Source: Microbispora corallina
Lineage (GTDB): Bacteria > Actinomycetota > Actinomycetes > Streptosporangiales > Streptosporangiaceae
Direction: 5' to 3'
DNA: 59,103 nt
NCBI RefSeq assembly: GCF_016863035.1
Contig: NZ_BOOC01000044.1
Location: 1 to 59,103 of the forward strand
This document shows positions 49,821-57,802 of the stretch, in pieces; within the stretch, counting starts at the first letter, position 1, and every line of letters begins with the position of its first letter. Position numbers and translations under genes: made by a program. A model generated the notes under the pieces. That model ran no database searches. It saw only the letters and a list, made by a program, of their open reading frames with translations, and was not told the DNA's origin.

Positions 49821-49879
49821 GCCTTCTCCTCGCCTGCCGGCCCGAAGCCGCGGTCGCGCAGCCAGCTCCGCTCGCTCAC
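49817..49879 (-). CDS. 20-codon upstream ORF coupled to purQ
   Basis: GTG 49879 has a strong TTGGAGGGAAC ribosome site 5 bases upstream and encodes 20 residues (VSERSWLRDRGFGPAGEEKA). Its TGA shares bases with the purQ ATG (49817-49820, ATGA). The peptide is too short to judge by composition; the case rests on the ribosome site and the exact coupling geometry. It may set or regulate purQ translation. Confidence 0.5.
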   Translation of the reverse strand: MSERSWLRDRGFGPAGEEKA

Positions 49880-49963
49880 GTGTTCCCTCCAAGGCGCACG
49901 CCACCGTCCATGGCCGGACGGCGGTCTGTGGCGGTACACCTCAGGGTATCGAAGCCACGCGAT

Positions 49964-49992
49964 GGGCCGCCCCGCCGGAAGCGGAGCGGCCC
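49964..49992 (-). terminator. Terminator downstream of the RsbW-type gene
   Basis: GGGCCGC (49964-49970) pairs with GCGGCCC (49986-49992); after one mismatch four more GC pairs close a 5-base loop. It lies 23 bp beyond the stop of the leftward kinase gene, so purQ-purL need their own promoter. Confidence 0.55.
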
Positions 49993-50014
49993 GAGGTCAG
50001 AGGGCCATCCGAGG

Positions 50015-50464
50015 TCAGACGGCAGCCAGTTGCCGATCGAGCGTGAGATGGTGGGCGATCGCGTCCTCGTCCCAGTCGAGCTCCTTGCTCATCCGCACCG
50101 TGGTGCCCCTGCCGGGGGTGATGTCGAAGGAGACGTCGTCGACGACGGCCCGCATGATCAGGATGCCCCGGCCGTTCTCGGCGTCGCCCGGGGGGTACTG
50201 CCTGGGGATCGTGTGCAGCCCCTCCCCCCGGTCGGCGACGCGCAGCTCGCAGCGGCCGTTGCCGATGGTGGCCATGACCTCGTACCGATTCGCGGGACCG
50301 CCGTGCCGCACCGCGTTGGCGCAGGCCTCGGACGTCGCCAGCAGGATGTCGGACACGCATTCCTCGGTCACGCCGAGAGATCGCAGGGCGTCGCCCACGA
50401 CTCGGCGGACCATCGGGATGCCGATCGCGTCCCTTGGCATGGCCAGCGAGAACTCAATATCCAC
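50015..50464 (-). CDS. RsbW-type anti-sigma factor / serine kinase (HATPase)
   Basis: A 149-residue single-domain GHKL ATPase. The N box is LATSEACANAVRHGG, the G1 box is ELRVADRGEGLHTI, and the G2-like box is GRGILIMRAVVDDVSF. RsbW/SpoIIAB proteins bind sigma factors and phosphorylate STAS antagonists; single-domain relatives are abundant in actinomycetes. It starts at GTG 50464 after a GGGGAGGGG ribosome site. It stands between purS and purQ, and no sigma factor or STAS partner adjoins it; the STAS protein at 24810 is distant and lacks the phospho-site. Confidence 0.87.
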   Translation of the reverse strand: MDIEFSLAMPRDAIGIPMVRRVVGDALRSLGVTEECVSDILLATSEACANAVRHGGPANRYEVMATIGNGRCELRVADRGEGLHTIPRQYPPGDAENGRGILIMRAVVDDVSFDITPGRGTTVRMSKELDWDEDAIAHHLTLDRQLAAV

Positions 50465-50636
50465 CGGACCCCTCCCCGGTGTCGAAGGTCACCAAGGAAG
50501 GCTTCCCCTATGAATCAGGGCTAACCGCAAAATCACGTGCCTGTTATTTAGAACACGTCACTGACCTGGGTTTTGGGCAACCCGATGTCCCTTATATGCG
50601 GCTATGTCAGTTCTTGGCCGATGTGAAATCGGTCAC

Positions 50637-50882
50637 TCAGTCCTCGACGCGGATCGAGAAGTCCTCGATCACCGTGTTGGCCAGCAGGGTTTCGGCCATC
50701 TTTCGGACGTCCGAAAGGGCGGCCTCGTCTGCCGGGCCGTCCAGCTCCAGCTCGAACCGCTTGCCCTGCCGTACGCCGGTGACGCCGGAGAAGCCGAGTC
50801 GCGGCAGCGCCCGGGCGATCGCCTGGCCCTGCGGGTCGAGGATCTCCGGCTTGAGCATGACGTCGACGATGACGCGCGCCAC
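50637..50882 (-). CDS. purS: FGAM synthase subunit PurS
   Basis: An 81-residue subunit that bridges PurL and PurQ in the small-type complex. The pattern VIVDVMLKPEILDPQGQAIARAL is followed by FSGVTGVRQGKRFELEL and ends VIEDFSIRVED. GTG 50882 has GGAGGA 5 bases upstream. It is separated from purQ by the RsbW-type gene and about 200 bp, so it is not in the same tight operon as purQL, unlike many genomes. Confidence 0.93.
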   Translation of the reverse strand: MARVIVDVMLKPEILDPQGQAIARALPRLGFSGVTGVRQGKRFELELDGPADEAALSDVRKMAETLLANTVIEDFSIRVED

Positions 50883-51069
50883 GATGTTCCTCCAGGTGGG
50901 TGGTTGACTCCGTTCAAGACTAGTGCCCGCCCGCGAGGGCGCCGCGACTACCCGCGCCCCGCCGCAGGAGGCCGACCTGGTACGTCTGGTGCCCGAGGGG
51001 TCGGGTTGGTCGCCGGTCCTGAGAGAGTGTGGGCGACGGCCGTACGGGAATCGGGAAGGTGTGGAGCTC

Positions 51070-51225
51070 ATGGCGGAGACTTGCGCGATGGGGTGTGACC
51101 TCTGCCACGATGTCCGCAGAAGCGGACGGCCGCCCACCCCAGTGGCCGTACGCGCGACGACCCGGCCTCCCGGCGGTGGCGACCCCACACACGGACGGCC
51201 CAAGACGCACAGGAGTGGCACGTGA
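51070..51225 (+). CDS. 51-residue Cys-containing upstream ORF coupled to the E1 alpha gene
   Basis: ATG 51070 follows a GTGGAG ribosome site. The peptide begins MAETCAMGCDLCHDVRRSGR, with Cys at residues 5, 9 and 12 and His13, then a Pro/Arg-rich tail. Its TGA overlaps the GTG of the E1 alpha gene (GTGA at 51222-51225), implying coupled translation. No family is recognised. The Cys/His cluster could bind a metal or sense redox; it may equally be an untranslated coincidence. Confidence 0.45.
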   Translation: MAETCAMGCDLCHDVRRSGRPPTPVAVRATTRPPGGGDPTHGRPKTHRSGT

Positions 51226-52313
51226 CAGCCGACGCCCCTCGCGGTGTTGACGCACCCCCGGAGCTCGTACAGCTGCTCACCCCGGAGGGTGAGCGGGTCG
51301 AGCACCCCGACTACGACATCGAGCTGACCGCGGAAGAGGTCCGCTCCCTCTACCGGGACCTCGTCCTGGTCCGCCGCGTCGACCTGGAGGCGGTCGCCCT
51401 CCAGCGGCAGGGCGAGCTGGGCATCTGGGCCTCGCTCCTCGGGCAGGAGGCGGCGCAGATCGGCTCGGGGCGGGCGCTCACCGACGCGGACATGGCCTTC
51501 CCCACCTACCGTGAACACGGCGTGGCCTGGTGCAGGGACGTCGACCCCGTCAAGCTCCTCGGCCTGTTCCGGGGGGTCAACCACGGCGGCTGGGATCCGG
51601 CGGAGCACAACTTCCACCTGTACACGATCGTCATCGGCTCGCAGACGCTGCACGCGGTCGGGTACGCCATGGGCATCCAGCGCGACGGCGCCGAGGCCGC
51701 CACGATCGTCTACTTCGGCGACGGCGCCACCAGCCAGGGCGACGTCAACGAGTCGTTCATCTGGGCGTCGGTGTTCAACGCGCCGATCGTGTTCTTCTGC
51801 CAGAACAACCAGTGGGCCATCTCCGAGCCCCTGGAGAAGCAGTCGAAGATCCCGCTGTACAAGCGGGCGTCCGGCTTCGGCTTCCCGGGCGTCCGGGTCG
51901 ACGGCAACGACGTGTTCGCCTGTCTCGCGGTCACCCGGCGGGCGCTGCAGAACGCGCGCGAGGGGCAGGGCCCGACGCTGATCGAGGCGTTCACCTACCG
52001 CATGGGCGCGCACACCACGTCCGACGACCCCACCCGCTACCGCCTCGCCGACGAGCTGGAGGCGTGGAAGCTCAAGGACCCGATCGAGCGCGTCAAGGCC
52101 TACCTGTTCAAGAACGAGCTGGCCGACCAGGAGTTCTTCGAAAAGATCGACGCCGAGGCCGACGCCCTCGGCAAGGACGTGCGCAGCCGCTGCCTCGCGC
52201 TGCCCGACCCCCGGCCGGAGGCGATCTTCCAGCACGTCTACTCGGGGGCGCACGCGCTGCTCGACGAGGAGCGCGAGCAGTACCTCACCTACCTGGCGGG
52301 GTTCGAGCGATGA
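51222..52313 (+). CDS. 2-oxoacid dehydrogenase E1 component, alpha subunit
   Basis: A 363-residue thiamine-diphosphate enzyme subunit of a pyruvate or branched-chain 2-oxoacid dehydrogenase. The ThDP motif is VYFGDGATSQGDVNESFIWASVFNAPIVFFCQNNQWAIS; the phosphorylation-loop region YRMGAHTTSDDPTRYR follows. It decarboxylates the 2-oxoacid together with the beta subunit and passes the acyl group to E2. The heterotetrameric layout and YRMGAHTTSDDPTRYR favour the branched-chain or Gram-positive pyruvate type. Its stop overlaps the beta-subunit ATG (ATGA). Confidence 0.9.
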   Translation: MTADAPRGVDAPPELVQLLTPEGERVEHPDYDIELTAEEVRSLYRDLVLVRRVDLEAVALQRQGELGIWASLLGQEAAQIGSGRALTDADMAFPTYREHGVAWCRDVDPVKLLGLFRGVNHGGWDPAEHNFHLYTIVIGSQTLHAVGYAMGIQRDGAEAATIVYFGDGATSQGDVNESFIWASVFNAPIVFFCQNNQWAISEPLEKQSKIPLYKRASGFGFPGVRVDGNDVFACLAVTRRALQNAREGQGPTLIEAFTYRMGAHTTSDDPTRYRLADELEAWKLKDPIERVKAYLFKNELADQEFFEKIDAEADALGKDVRSRCLALPDPRPEAIFQHVYSGAHALLDEEREQYLTYLAGFER

Positions 52314-53284
52314 CGACACTGACGCTCGCCAAGGCGCTCAACGAGGGGCTGCGCCGCTCGATGGAGGACGACTCCAAGGTCCTCGTCATGGGAGAGGACG
52401 TCGGCAAGCTCGGCGGCGTCTTCCGCGTCACCGACGGCCTGCAGAAGGACTTCGGCGAAGATCGCGTGATCGACACGCCGCTCGCCGAGTCGGGCATCGT
52501 CGGCACCGCCATCGGCCTGGCCCTGCGCGGCTACCGGCCGGTGTGCGAGATCCAGTTCGACGGGTTCGTGTTCCCGGCGGCCGACCAGATCATCACGCAG
52601 CTCGCCAAGATGCCGCTGCGCTCGCTCGGCGCGCTCAAGCTGCCGGTCGTCGTCCGCATCCCGTGCGGCGGCGGCATCGGCGCCGTCGAGCACCACTCGG
52701 AGTCGCCCGAGGCGCACTTCACCCACACGGGCGGCCTGCGGGTGGTGGCGTGCTCCAACCCGGCCGACGCGTACACGATGATCCAGGAGGCCGTCCGCTG
52801 CGACGACCCGGTCATCTTCTTCGAGCCCAAGCGCCGCTACTGGGACAAGGCCGAGGTCGACCTCGCCGCGCCCGGCCTCCCGCTCGACCAGGCCAGGATC
52901 GTCCGGCCCGGCCGCGATCTGACCCTCTTCGCGTACGGGCCGATGGTGAAGACGTGCCTGGAGGCCGCGGCCGCCGCCGAGGAGGAGGGGCGCGACCTGG
53001 AGGTCGTCGACCTGCGCTCGCTCAACCCGCTCGACATGGGCGTGCTCGTCGACTCCGTGCAGCGGACCGGCCGGTGCGTGGTGGTCCACGAGGCCCCCGT
53101 CTTCACCGGCTTCGGGGCCGAGCTGGCCGCCCGGATCAGCGAGACCTGCTTCTACCACCTGGAGGCTCCGGTTCTGCGCGTGGGCGGGTTCTCCACGCCG
53201 TACCCGCCGTCCCGTCTGGAGGAGTACTACCTGCCCGACCTGGACCGGGTGCTCGACGCCGTCGACCGCTCGTTCGCCTTCTGA
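52310..53284 (+). CDS. 2-oxoacid dehydrogenase E1 component, beta subunit
   Basis: A 324-residue partner of E1 alpha. Features: VLVMGEDVGKLGGVFRVTDGLQKDFG, IDTPLAESGIVGTAIGLALRGYRPVCEIQFDGFV, VVRIPCGGGIGAVEHHSESPEAHFTHTGGLRVV, FFEPKRRYW, and a C-terminal transketolase domain with VDLRSLNPLD. GGGIGAVEHHSES and the FEPKRRYW motif are typical of branched-chain 2-oxoacid dehydrogenase beta chains. It is second in the E1a-E1b-E2 operon, 15 bp before E2. Confidence 0.9.
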   Translation: MTTLTLAKALNEGLRRSMEDDSKVLVMGEDVGKLGGVFRVTDGLQKDFGEDRVIDTPLAESGIVGTAIGLALRGYRPVCEIQFDGFVFPAADQIITQLAKMPLRSLGALKLPVVVRIPCGGGIGAVEHHSESPEAHFTHTGGLRVVACSNPADAYTMIQEAVRCDDPVIFFEPKRRYWDKAEVDLAAPGLPLDQARIVRPGRDLTLFAYGPMVKTCLEAAAAAEEEGRDLEVVDLRSLNPLDMGVLVDSVQRTGRCVVVHEAPVFTGFGAELAARISETCFYHLEAPVLRVGGFSTPYPPSRLEEYYLPDLDRVLDAVDRSFAF

Positions 53285-53299
53285 GAGGGGGGTTTCCTC

Positions 53300-54715
53300 A
53301 TGCTGCGTGAGTTCAGGCTCCCCGACGTGGGCGAGGGCCTGACCGAGGCCGAGATCGTCAAGTGGCACGTCGCCATCGGCGACTCGGTCAAGGTCAACCA
53401 GACGATCGTGGAGATCGAGACGGCCAAGGCGGTCGTCGAGCTGCCGTGCCCGTTCGAGGGGACCGTCTCGTCCCTGATGGCCGCCGAGGGTCAGACGGTG
53501 GACGTCGGGTCGCCCATCATCGCGGTCAAGACCGGCGAGGACGAGGACGTCCCGGTCACCGGCGGCCTGGCGGAGGACCTGGTGCCCCCGCCGCCCTCCG
53601 GTCAGGCGCCGGAGCAGGAGAAGCGGCAGCCCGTCCTGGTCGGGTACGGCGTCAAGGCGTCCAGCACGAGGCGTCGTCCCCGGAAGGGCTCCGCGGCCAC
53701 CCCGGCCCCGGTTTCGCCCGCCGCTCCCGGCGCCGCGCCGGCCGCCGTGCGCAACGGCGGCCCGAGCGCCGTTCCGGCCGTCGCTCCCGGCGCGGCCGCG
53801 GCCTCCGTGACGCAGGCCCCGGCGACGCAGGCCCCGGCGACGCGGGCGGTCGGCGTGCTGGCCAAGCCGCCCGTGCGGAAGCTCGCCAAAGACCTCGGCG
53901 TGGACCTGGCCGCCCTCACCGGCACCGGCCCGCAGGGCTCGATCACGCGCGCGGACGTCGAGGCGGCCGTCGGAGCCGCCGCCGTCCCCGCGGCGGCGCC
54001 CTCCCGCGCGGCGGGAGCCGTGCGCGAGGAGCGCATCCCCGTCCGGGGGGTCAGGAAGGCCACCGCCCAGGCGATGGTGGCCAGCGCGTTCACCGCCCCG
54101 CACGTCACGGAGTTCCTGCAGATCGACGTGACGGAGACGATGGAGGCGGTCCGGCGGCTGCGCCAGCTTCCCGAGTTCGCCGAGGTCAGGGTCTCCCCGC
54201 TGCTGCTGGTGGCCAAGGCGCTGCTGACCGCCGTACGGCGGCACCCCATGGCCAACGCGACCTGGACCGACGAGGAGATCGTGGTCAAGCACTACGTGAA
54301 CCTCGGCGTCGCGGCGGCCACCGAGCGTGGGCTGATCGTGCCGAACGTCAAGGACGCCGACGCCATGTCGCTGCCCGAGTTGGCCCGGGCGCTGGCCGAG
54401 CTGACCGAGCGCGCCCGGGCGGGGCGGTGCCAGCCGGCGGAGCTGACCGGCGGCACGATCACGATCACCAACGTGGGCGTCTTCGGCGTCGACGCGGGCA
54501 CCCCGATCCTCAACCCCGGCGAGGTGGCCATCCTCGCGTTCGGCCAGATCAGGGACATGCCCTGGGTGGTCGACGGGCAGATCGCGGTCCGCAAGGTCAC
54601 CACGCTGGCGCTGTCGTTCGACCACCGGGTGATCGACGGCGAGCTCGGCTCCCGCGTCCTGCGGGACGTCGGGTCCATGCTGGAGGACCCGCTGCGGATG
54701 CTCGCCTGGAGCTGA
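53300..54715 (+). CDS. Dihydrolipoamide acyltransferase (E2) of 2-oxoacid dehydrogenase
   Basis: A 471-residue E2. The single lipoyl domain (1-80) has the lipoylated Lys43 in EIETAKAVVELP. A Pro/Ala-rich linker, the E3/E1-binding domain (about 190-230, KPPVRKLAKDLGVDLAALTGTGPQGSITRADVEAAV) and the catalytic domain (250-471) follow, with SFDHRVIDGELGSR carrying the active-site His and Asp. It transfers the acyl group to CoA and is the core of the complex. The linker contains repeated ATQAPAT. E3 is probably lpdA at 19424-20824. Confidence 0.93.
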   Translation: MLREFRLPDVGEGLTEAEIVKWHVAIGDSVKVNQTIVEIETAKAVVELPCPFEGTVSSLMAAEGQTVDVGSPIIAVKTGEDEDVPVTGGLAEDLVPPPPSGQAPEQEKRQPVLVGYGVKASSTRRRPRKGSAATPAPVSPAAPGAAPAAVRNGGPSAVPAVAPGAAAASVTQAPATQAPATRAVGVLAKPPVRKLAKDLGVDLAALTGTGPQGSITRADVEAAVGAAAVPAAAPSRAAGAVREERIPVRGVRKATAQAMVASAFTAPHVTEFLQIDVTETMEAVRRLRQLPEFAEVRVSPLLLVAKALLTAVRRHPMANATWTDEEIVVKHYVNLGVAAATERGLIVPNVKDADAMSLPELARALAELTERARAGRCQPAELTGGTITITNVGVFGVDAGTPILNPGEVAILAFGQIRDMPWVVDGQIAVRKVTTLALSFDHRVIDGELGSRVLRDVGSMLEDPLRMLAWS

Positions 54716-54798
54716 CGCCCCTCGGGGGACCGGCCCGCGCAAGTGGCCTGCAAGATCGGAACCAGTGGCCGACAACCACGGGTTCCTACCGTTGTCCC

Positions 54799-55560
54799 GT
54801 GTACGACATCCAGGACGACCGGGCGGGCCACGTCCCCGAGGCGCCCGAGGCCGCGCTCCCCGCGCTCACCGTGGTCACGGTGGACCGCGTGCGGCTGCGG
54901 CTGCCCGAGGCGGTGACGCTGCTGCGGCAGTGGTCGCGCGAGGGCCGCACGGTCCACGACGAGATCGTGGAGCAGTGCCTGCTGCTGAACGAGGTCCTGG
55001 ACGACGACGAACCCCTGGCCGAGGCCGACCTGCGGGCCGCGACCGAGGAGTTCCGGCGCGCCCGCGGCCTGCGCGACCGCTCCTCCACCCTGGCCTGGCT
55101 GGCGGAGACGTCGATGACCGGCGAGCAGTACGAGGCGTTCGTCGCCGGGGCCGCCCGGCGGCGGCGCTTCCGGCGGCGGAAGGAGGCGGAGCTCGCCGCC
55201 GCGTACCTGGAGGCGCACCGGGCCGACTTCGACCGCGTCCGCGCGCTGTGGGCGAGCGGGCCCCAGCCGGTGAACGGCGAGCTGCTGCGCGGCCTCGGCG
55301 GCCTGCTCGGCTGCGGGGAGGCGGTGGTCACGCTCGGCGAGCGCTGGGCGGCCGACGTGCCGGCGCCGCTGCGCCACGCCCCGCGCGGGTCCCTCGTCGG
55401 GCCCGTCGCGCACGCGGGCGGCTACCTCACCGGCCTCGTCCTGGAGCGGACGGTATGCCGGGACGACCCCCCGACGCTGCGGGCGGCGGGCACGGCCGCC
55501 TTCGCCGAGTGGCTCGCCGACCGCCGCCGCCACGCCTGCGTCGAGTGGCACCTGTCCTGA
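54799..55560 (+). CDS. PpiC/SurA-related peptide-maturation-type protein
   Basis: A 253-residue soluble protein. Residues 30-150 match the helical N-terminal domain of SurA/PpiC-related 'putative peptide maturation' proteins (TIGR04500-like): RTVHDEIVEQCLLLNEVLDD, LRAATEEFRRARGLRDRSSTLAWLAETSMTGEQYEAFVAGAARRRRF. The end (210-253) resembles the last strands of a parvulin domain (GSLVGPVAHAGGYLTGLVLERTV, then WLADRRRHACVEW). The central parvulin core is shortened, so isomerase activity is doubtful. Relatives accompany ribosomal peptide clusters; no precursor or modifying enzyme is evident nearby. GTG 54799 follows TACCGT, possibly leaderless. Confidence 0.65.
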   Translation: MYDIQDDRAGHVPEAPEAALPALTVVTVDRVRLRLPEAVTLLRQWSREGRTVHDEIVEQCLLLNEVLDDDEPLAEADLRAATEEFRRARGLRDRSSTLAWLAETSMTGEQYEAFVAGAARRRRFRRRKEAELAAAYLEAHRADFDRVRALWASGPQPVNGELLRGLGGLLGCGEAVVTLGERWAADVPAPLRHAPRGSLVGPVAHAGGYLTGLVLERTVCRDDPPTLRAAGTAAFAEWLADRRRHACVEWHLS

Positions 55561-55619
55561 ACGCGCCGTTCCCGCCACGTGGGATGATGGGGCGTTCGTA
55601 CATAGCGAGGGGGAGGGCC

Positions 55620-55913
55620 ATGTTCCGGCACGTCGTGCTGCTCAACTGGGTCGAGGACGCCACGGAGGAGCAGAAGGCCGAGGTGGCCGAGCGGCTGAGC
55701 GGGCTGCCCGCGGCCATCCCCGAGCTGCGCCGCTACGAGCTGGGCGCCGACGCCGGCCTCAACCAGGGCAACTTCTCCTTCGCCGTGGTCGCCGACTTCG
55801 ACTCCCAGGAGGACTACGTCGTCTACCGCGACCACCCGGTCCACCGGGCGATCATCGAGGAGTCGATCGTGCCGATCCTCGCGTCCCGCGCGGCCGTGCA
55901 GTACGAGATCTGA
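55620..55913 (+). CDS. Dabb-family (stress-responsive alpha/beta barrel) protein
   Basis: A 97-residue dimeric alpha/beta-barrel protein of the Dabb/EthD-like group. MFRHVVLLNWVEDATEEQKAEV opens it, NFSFAVVADFDSQEDYVVYRDHPVHRAI is the core, and it ends SRAAVQYEI. Some relatives are aldol cyclases or decarboxylases; most bacterial ones have no assigned reaction. A GGGGGAGGG ribosome site precedes the ATG. It is 59 bp downstream of the PpiC-related gene and may be co-transcribed. Confidence 0.85.
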   Translation: MFRHVVLLNWVEDATEEQKAEVAERLSGLPAAIPELRRYELGADAGLNQGNFSFAVVADFDSQEDYVVYRDHPVHRAIIEESIVPILASRAAVQYEI

Positions 55914-56070
55914 CCTCGTCGCGTCCTGACGCCGCCGGCGGGCGGACGATTCTCCATGGGCCTCCCGAGGGACGGTCACCGATGCCAGGCGGTGACGGGT
56001 CCGTGGTGTACCGATGTCGATATCTCACTCGCCGCACACTTTCACCTCTCGTCATGTGCGAGATCAAGGG

Positions 56071-56122
56071 CGTGTCAGATAACGATTCAGATACGCGAAG
56101 ACGGTTCATATATCTGAACACG
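56071..56122. promoter_or_regulatory. TCAGATA repeat cluster upstream of symporter-lyase genes
   Basis: TCAGATA occurs directly at 56075 and 56087, and inverted (TATCTGA) at 56111-56117. CGTGTCAGATA and TATCTGAACACG flank the element as a near inverted repeat, and TTCATATATCTGAA (56105-56118) is itself palindromic. It lies about 150 bp before the symporter ATG in an AT-rich patch, suggesting an operator for an unlinked regulator (GntR-like is a guess). The rest of the 55914-56274 gap shows no gene. Confidence 0.55.
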
Positions 56123-56274
56123 TCGTGACCTGCGCCACACTCCCGCGGCCTGCGCCGTACGGGTCCGTGACCTGCGAGCCCGCCATTGACGGCGGCCGGG
56201 AGGCGGGCGCAAGGTAACGGGGCCAGGCGGTTCGCGGTCCGGGTGCCGAGCGTTCACCCGGAGGTCTGACAGGC

Positions 56275-57789
56275 ATGACCGCACTGGACTGGCTCGTCCT
56301 GGGCGCCTACTTCGTCGTCATGGTGGCGATAGGCGTCTACTCCCACAGCCGCATCGGCAACATCAGCGACTTCTTCACCGCCGGCGGGCGGATGCCGTGG
56401 TGGCTGGCCGGGATCTCGCATCACATGTCCGGCTACAGCGCGGTCATGTTCACGGGGTACGCGGGCCTCGCCTACCTGTACGGCGCGACCTCCTACTTCA
56501 CCTGGGCGTTCCCGATCGCGGTGGGCATCGCCATCGGCTCGGTGCTGTTCGCCCCCCGGCTGAACCGGATCCGGGCGAAGCTCAGGGTGAGCTCGCCGCT
56601 GGAGTTCCTGGCCCGGCGGTACAACGTGCCGACCCAGCAGGCCCTCGCCTGGTCGGGCGGCCTGCTCAAGATCGTGGACGTCGGCGCCAAGTGGGCGGCC
56701 ATCGCCACGCTGCTGTCGACCTTCACCGGCCTGTCCCTCAACCAGGGCATCCTGCTGACGGGCCTCGTCACCGCCGTCTACTGCACGGTGGGCGGCCTGT
56801 GGGCCGACGCGCTGACCGACTTCGGCCAGTTCGTCATCCAGTTGCTGGCCGGCGTCGTCATGCTCGCGGCCGTCCTCGGCAAGCTGGGCGGGATCGGCGC
56901 CATCGGCGGGCTGTGGGACCGGCTCCCGCCCGAGCACGCCCACCCGCTCAACGGGCCGTACACGCTGACGTTCCTGCTCGCGTTCCTGTTCATCAAGACG
57001 TTCGAGTACAACGGCGGCATGTGGAACCAGGCCCAGCGCTACATGGCGGCCCCGACGCCCGCGCAGGCCGCGCGCGGCGCCCGGCTGTCGGCGGCGCTGT
57101 GGGCCGTCTGGCCGCTGCTGCTGTTCTTCCCCATGTGGGCGGCGCCGCTGCTCGTCCACGCGGTCAAGCCCGACGCGAGCGACTCCTACGCCCTGCTGAC
57201 CACGCAGCTCATCCCGCACGGCCTGCTCGGGCTGGTGGTGGCGGGGTTCTTCTCGCACACCATGGCGATGGCCTCCTCCGACGCCAACGCGATCGCCTCG
57301 GTCTTCACCCGGGACGTGATCCCGGTGCTGTCGAGCAGGGCACGGGCCTGGGACACCCGGGCGAGCCTGGTCGCGGCCCGCGTCACCACGGTCGCGTTCA
57401 TCGCCCTGTCGATGAGCGTCGCCACCCAGGTCAACAGCCCGGCCCTGAAGGACATCATCACCGTCGTGATCAAGTGGGTGGCGGGCCTCATCGGCCCGAT
57501 CTCGATCCCGCTGCTGCTCGGCATGCTCCCGGCGTTCCGCCGGTCCGGCCCGACGGCCGCCCTGACCTCCTGGGCCGCCGGTCTGTTCGTCTTCTGGCTG
57601 ACCAACTACGGGATCAGCGGCGTCTCGACGGCCGTGGCGACCGCGGCCCCTGTGGCGACCTCGCTGGTGCTGTTCACGATCATCGGCTTCCTGCGGCCGG
57701 AGAACACGCCGGACCGCGAGGAGCTCATCTCCACCATCAACACGGACGAGGACAGCGCGGCCCGGCCGCTGCCCGCCGGCACCGCCTGA
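56275..57789 (+). CDS. Solute:sodium symporter (SSS family)
   Basis: A 504-residue transporter with about 13-14 TM segments. The SSS pattern is visible: LDWLVLGAYFVVMVAIGVYSHSRIG at the start, DFFTAGGRMPWWLAGISHHMSGYSAVMFTGYAG, SSPLEFLARRYN, TVGGLWADALTDFGQFVIQL, and GFFSHTMAMASSDANAIASVFTRD, where family Na+ ligands lie. It probably imports a sugar, uronate or similar organic solute with Na+. It lies 13 bp before the alginate-lyase-family gene, which points to uronic-acid-type substrates. Confidence 0.88.
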   Translation: MTALDWLVLGAYFVVMVAIGVYSHSRIGNISDFFTAGGRMPWWLAGISHHMSGYSAVMFTGYAGLAYLYGATSYFTWAFPIAVGIAIGSVLFAPRLNRIRAKLRVSSPLEFLARRYNVPTQQALAWSGGLLKIVDVGAKWAAIATLLSTFTGLSLNQGILLTGLVTAVYCTVGGLWADALTDFGQFVIQLLAGVVMLAAVLGKLGGIGAIGGLWDRLPPEHAHPLNGPYTLTFLLAFLFIKTFEYNGGMWNQAQRYMAAPTPAQAARGARLSAALWAVWPLLLFFPMWAAPLLVHAVKPDASDSYALLTTQLIPHGLLGLVVAGFFSHTMAMASSDANAIASVFTRDVIPVLSSRARAWDTRASLVAARVTTVAFIALSMSVATQVNSPALKDIITVVIKWVAGLIGPISIPLLLGMLPAFRRSGPTAALTSWAAGLFVFWLTNYGISGVSTAVATAAPVATSLVLFTIIGFLRPENTPDREELISTINTDEDSAARPLPAGTA

Positions 57790-57802
57790 GAACGGAGTTT
57801 CC

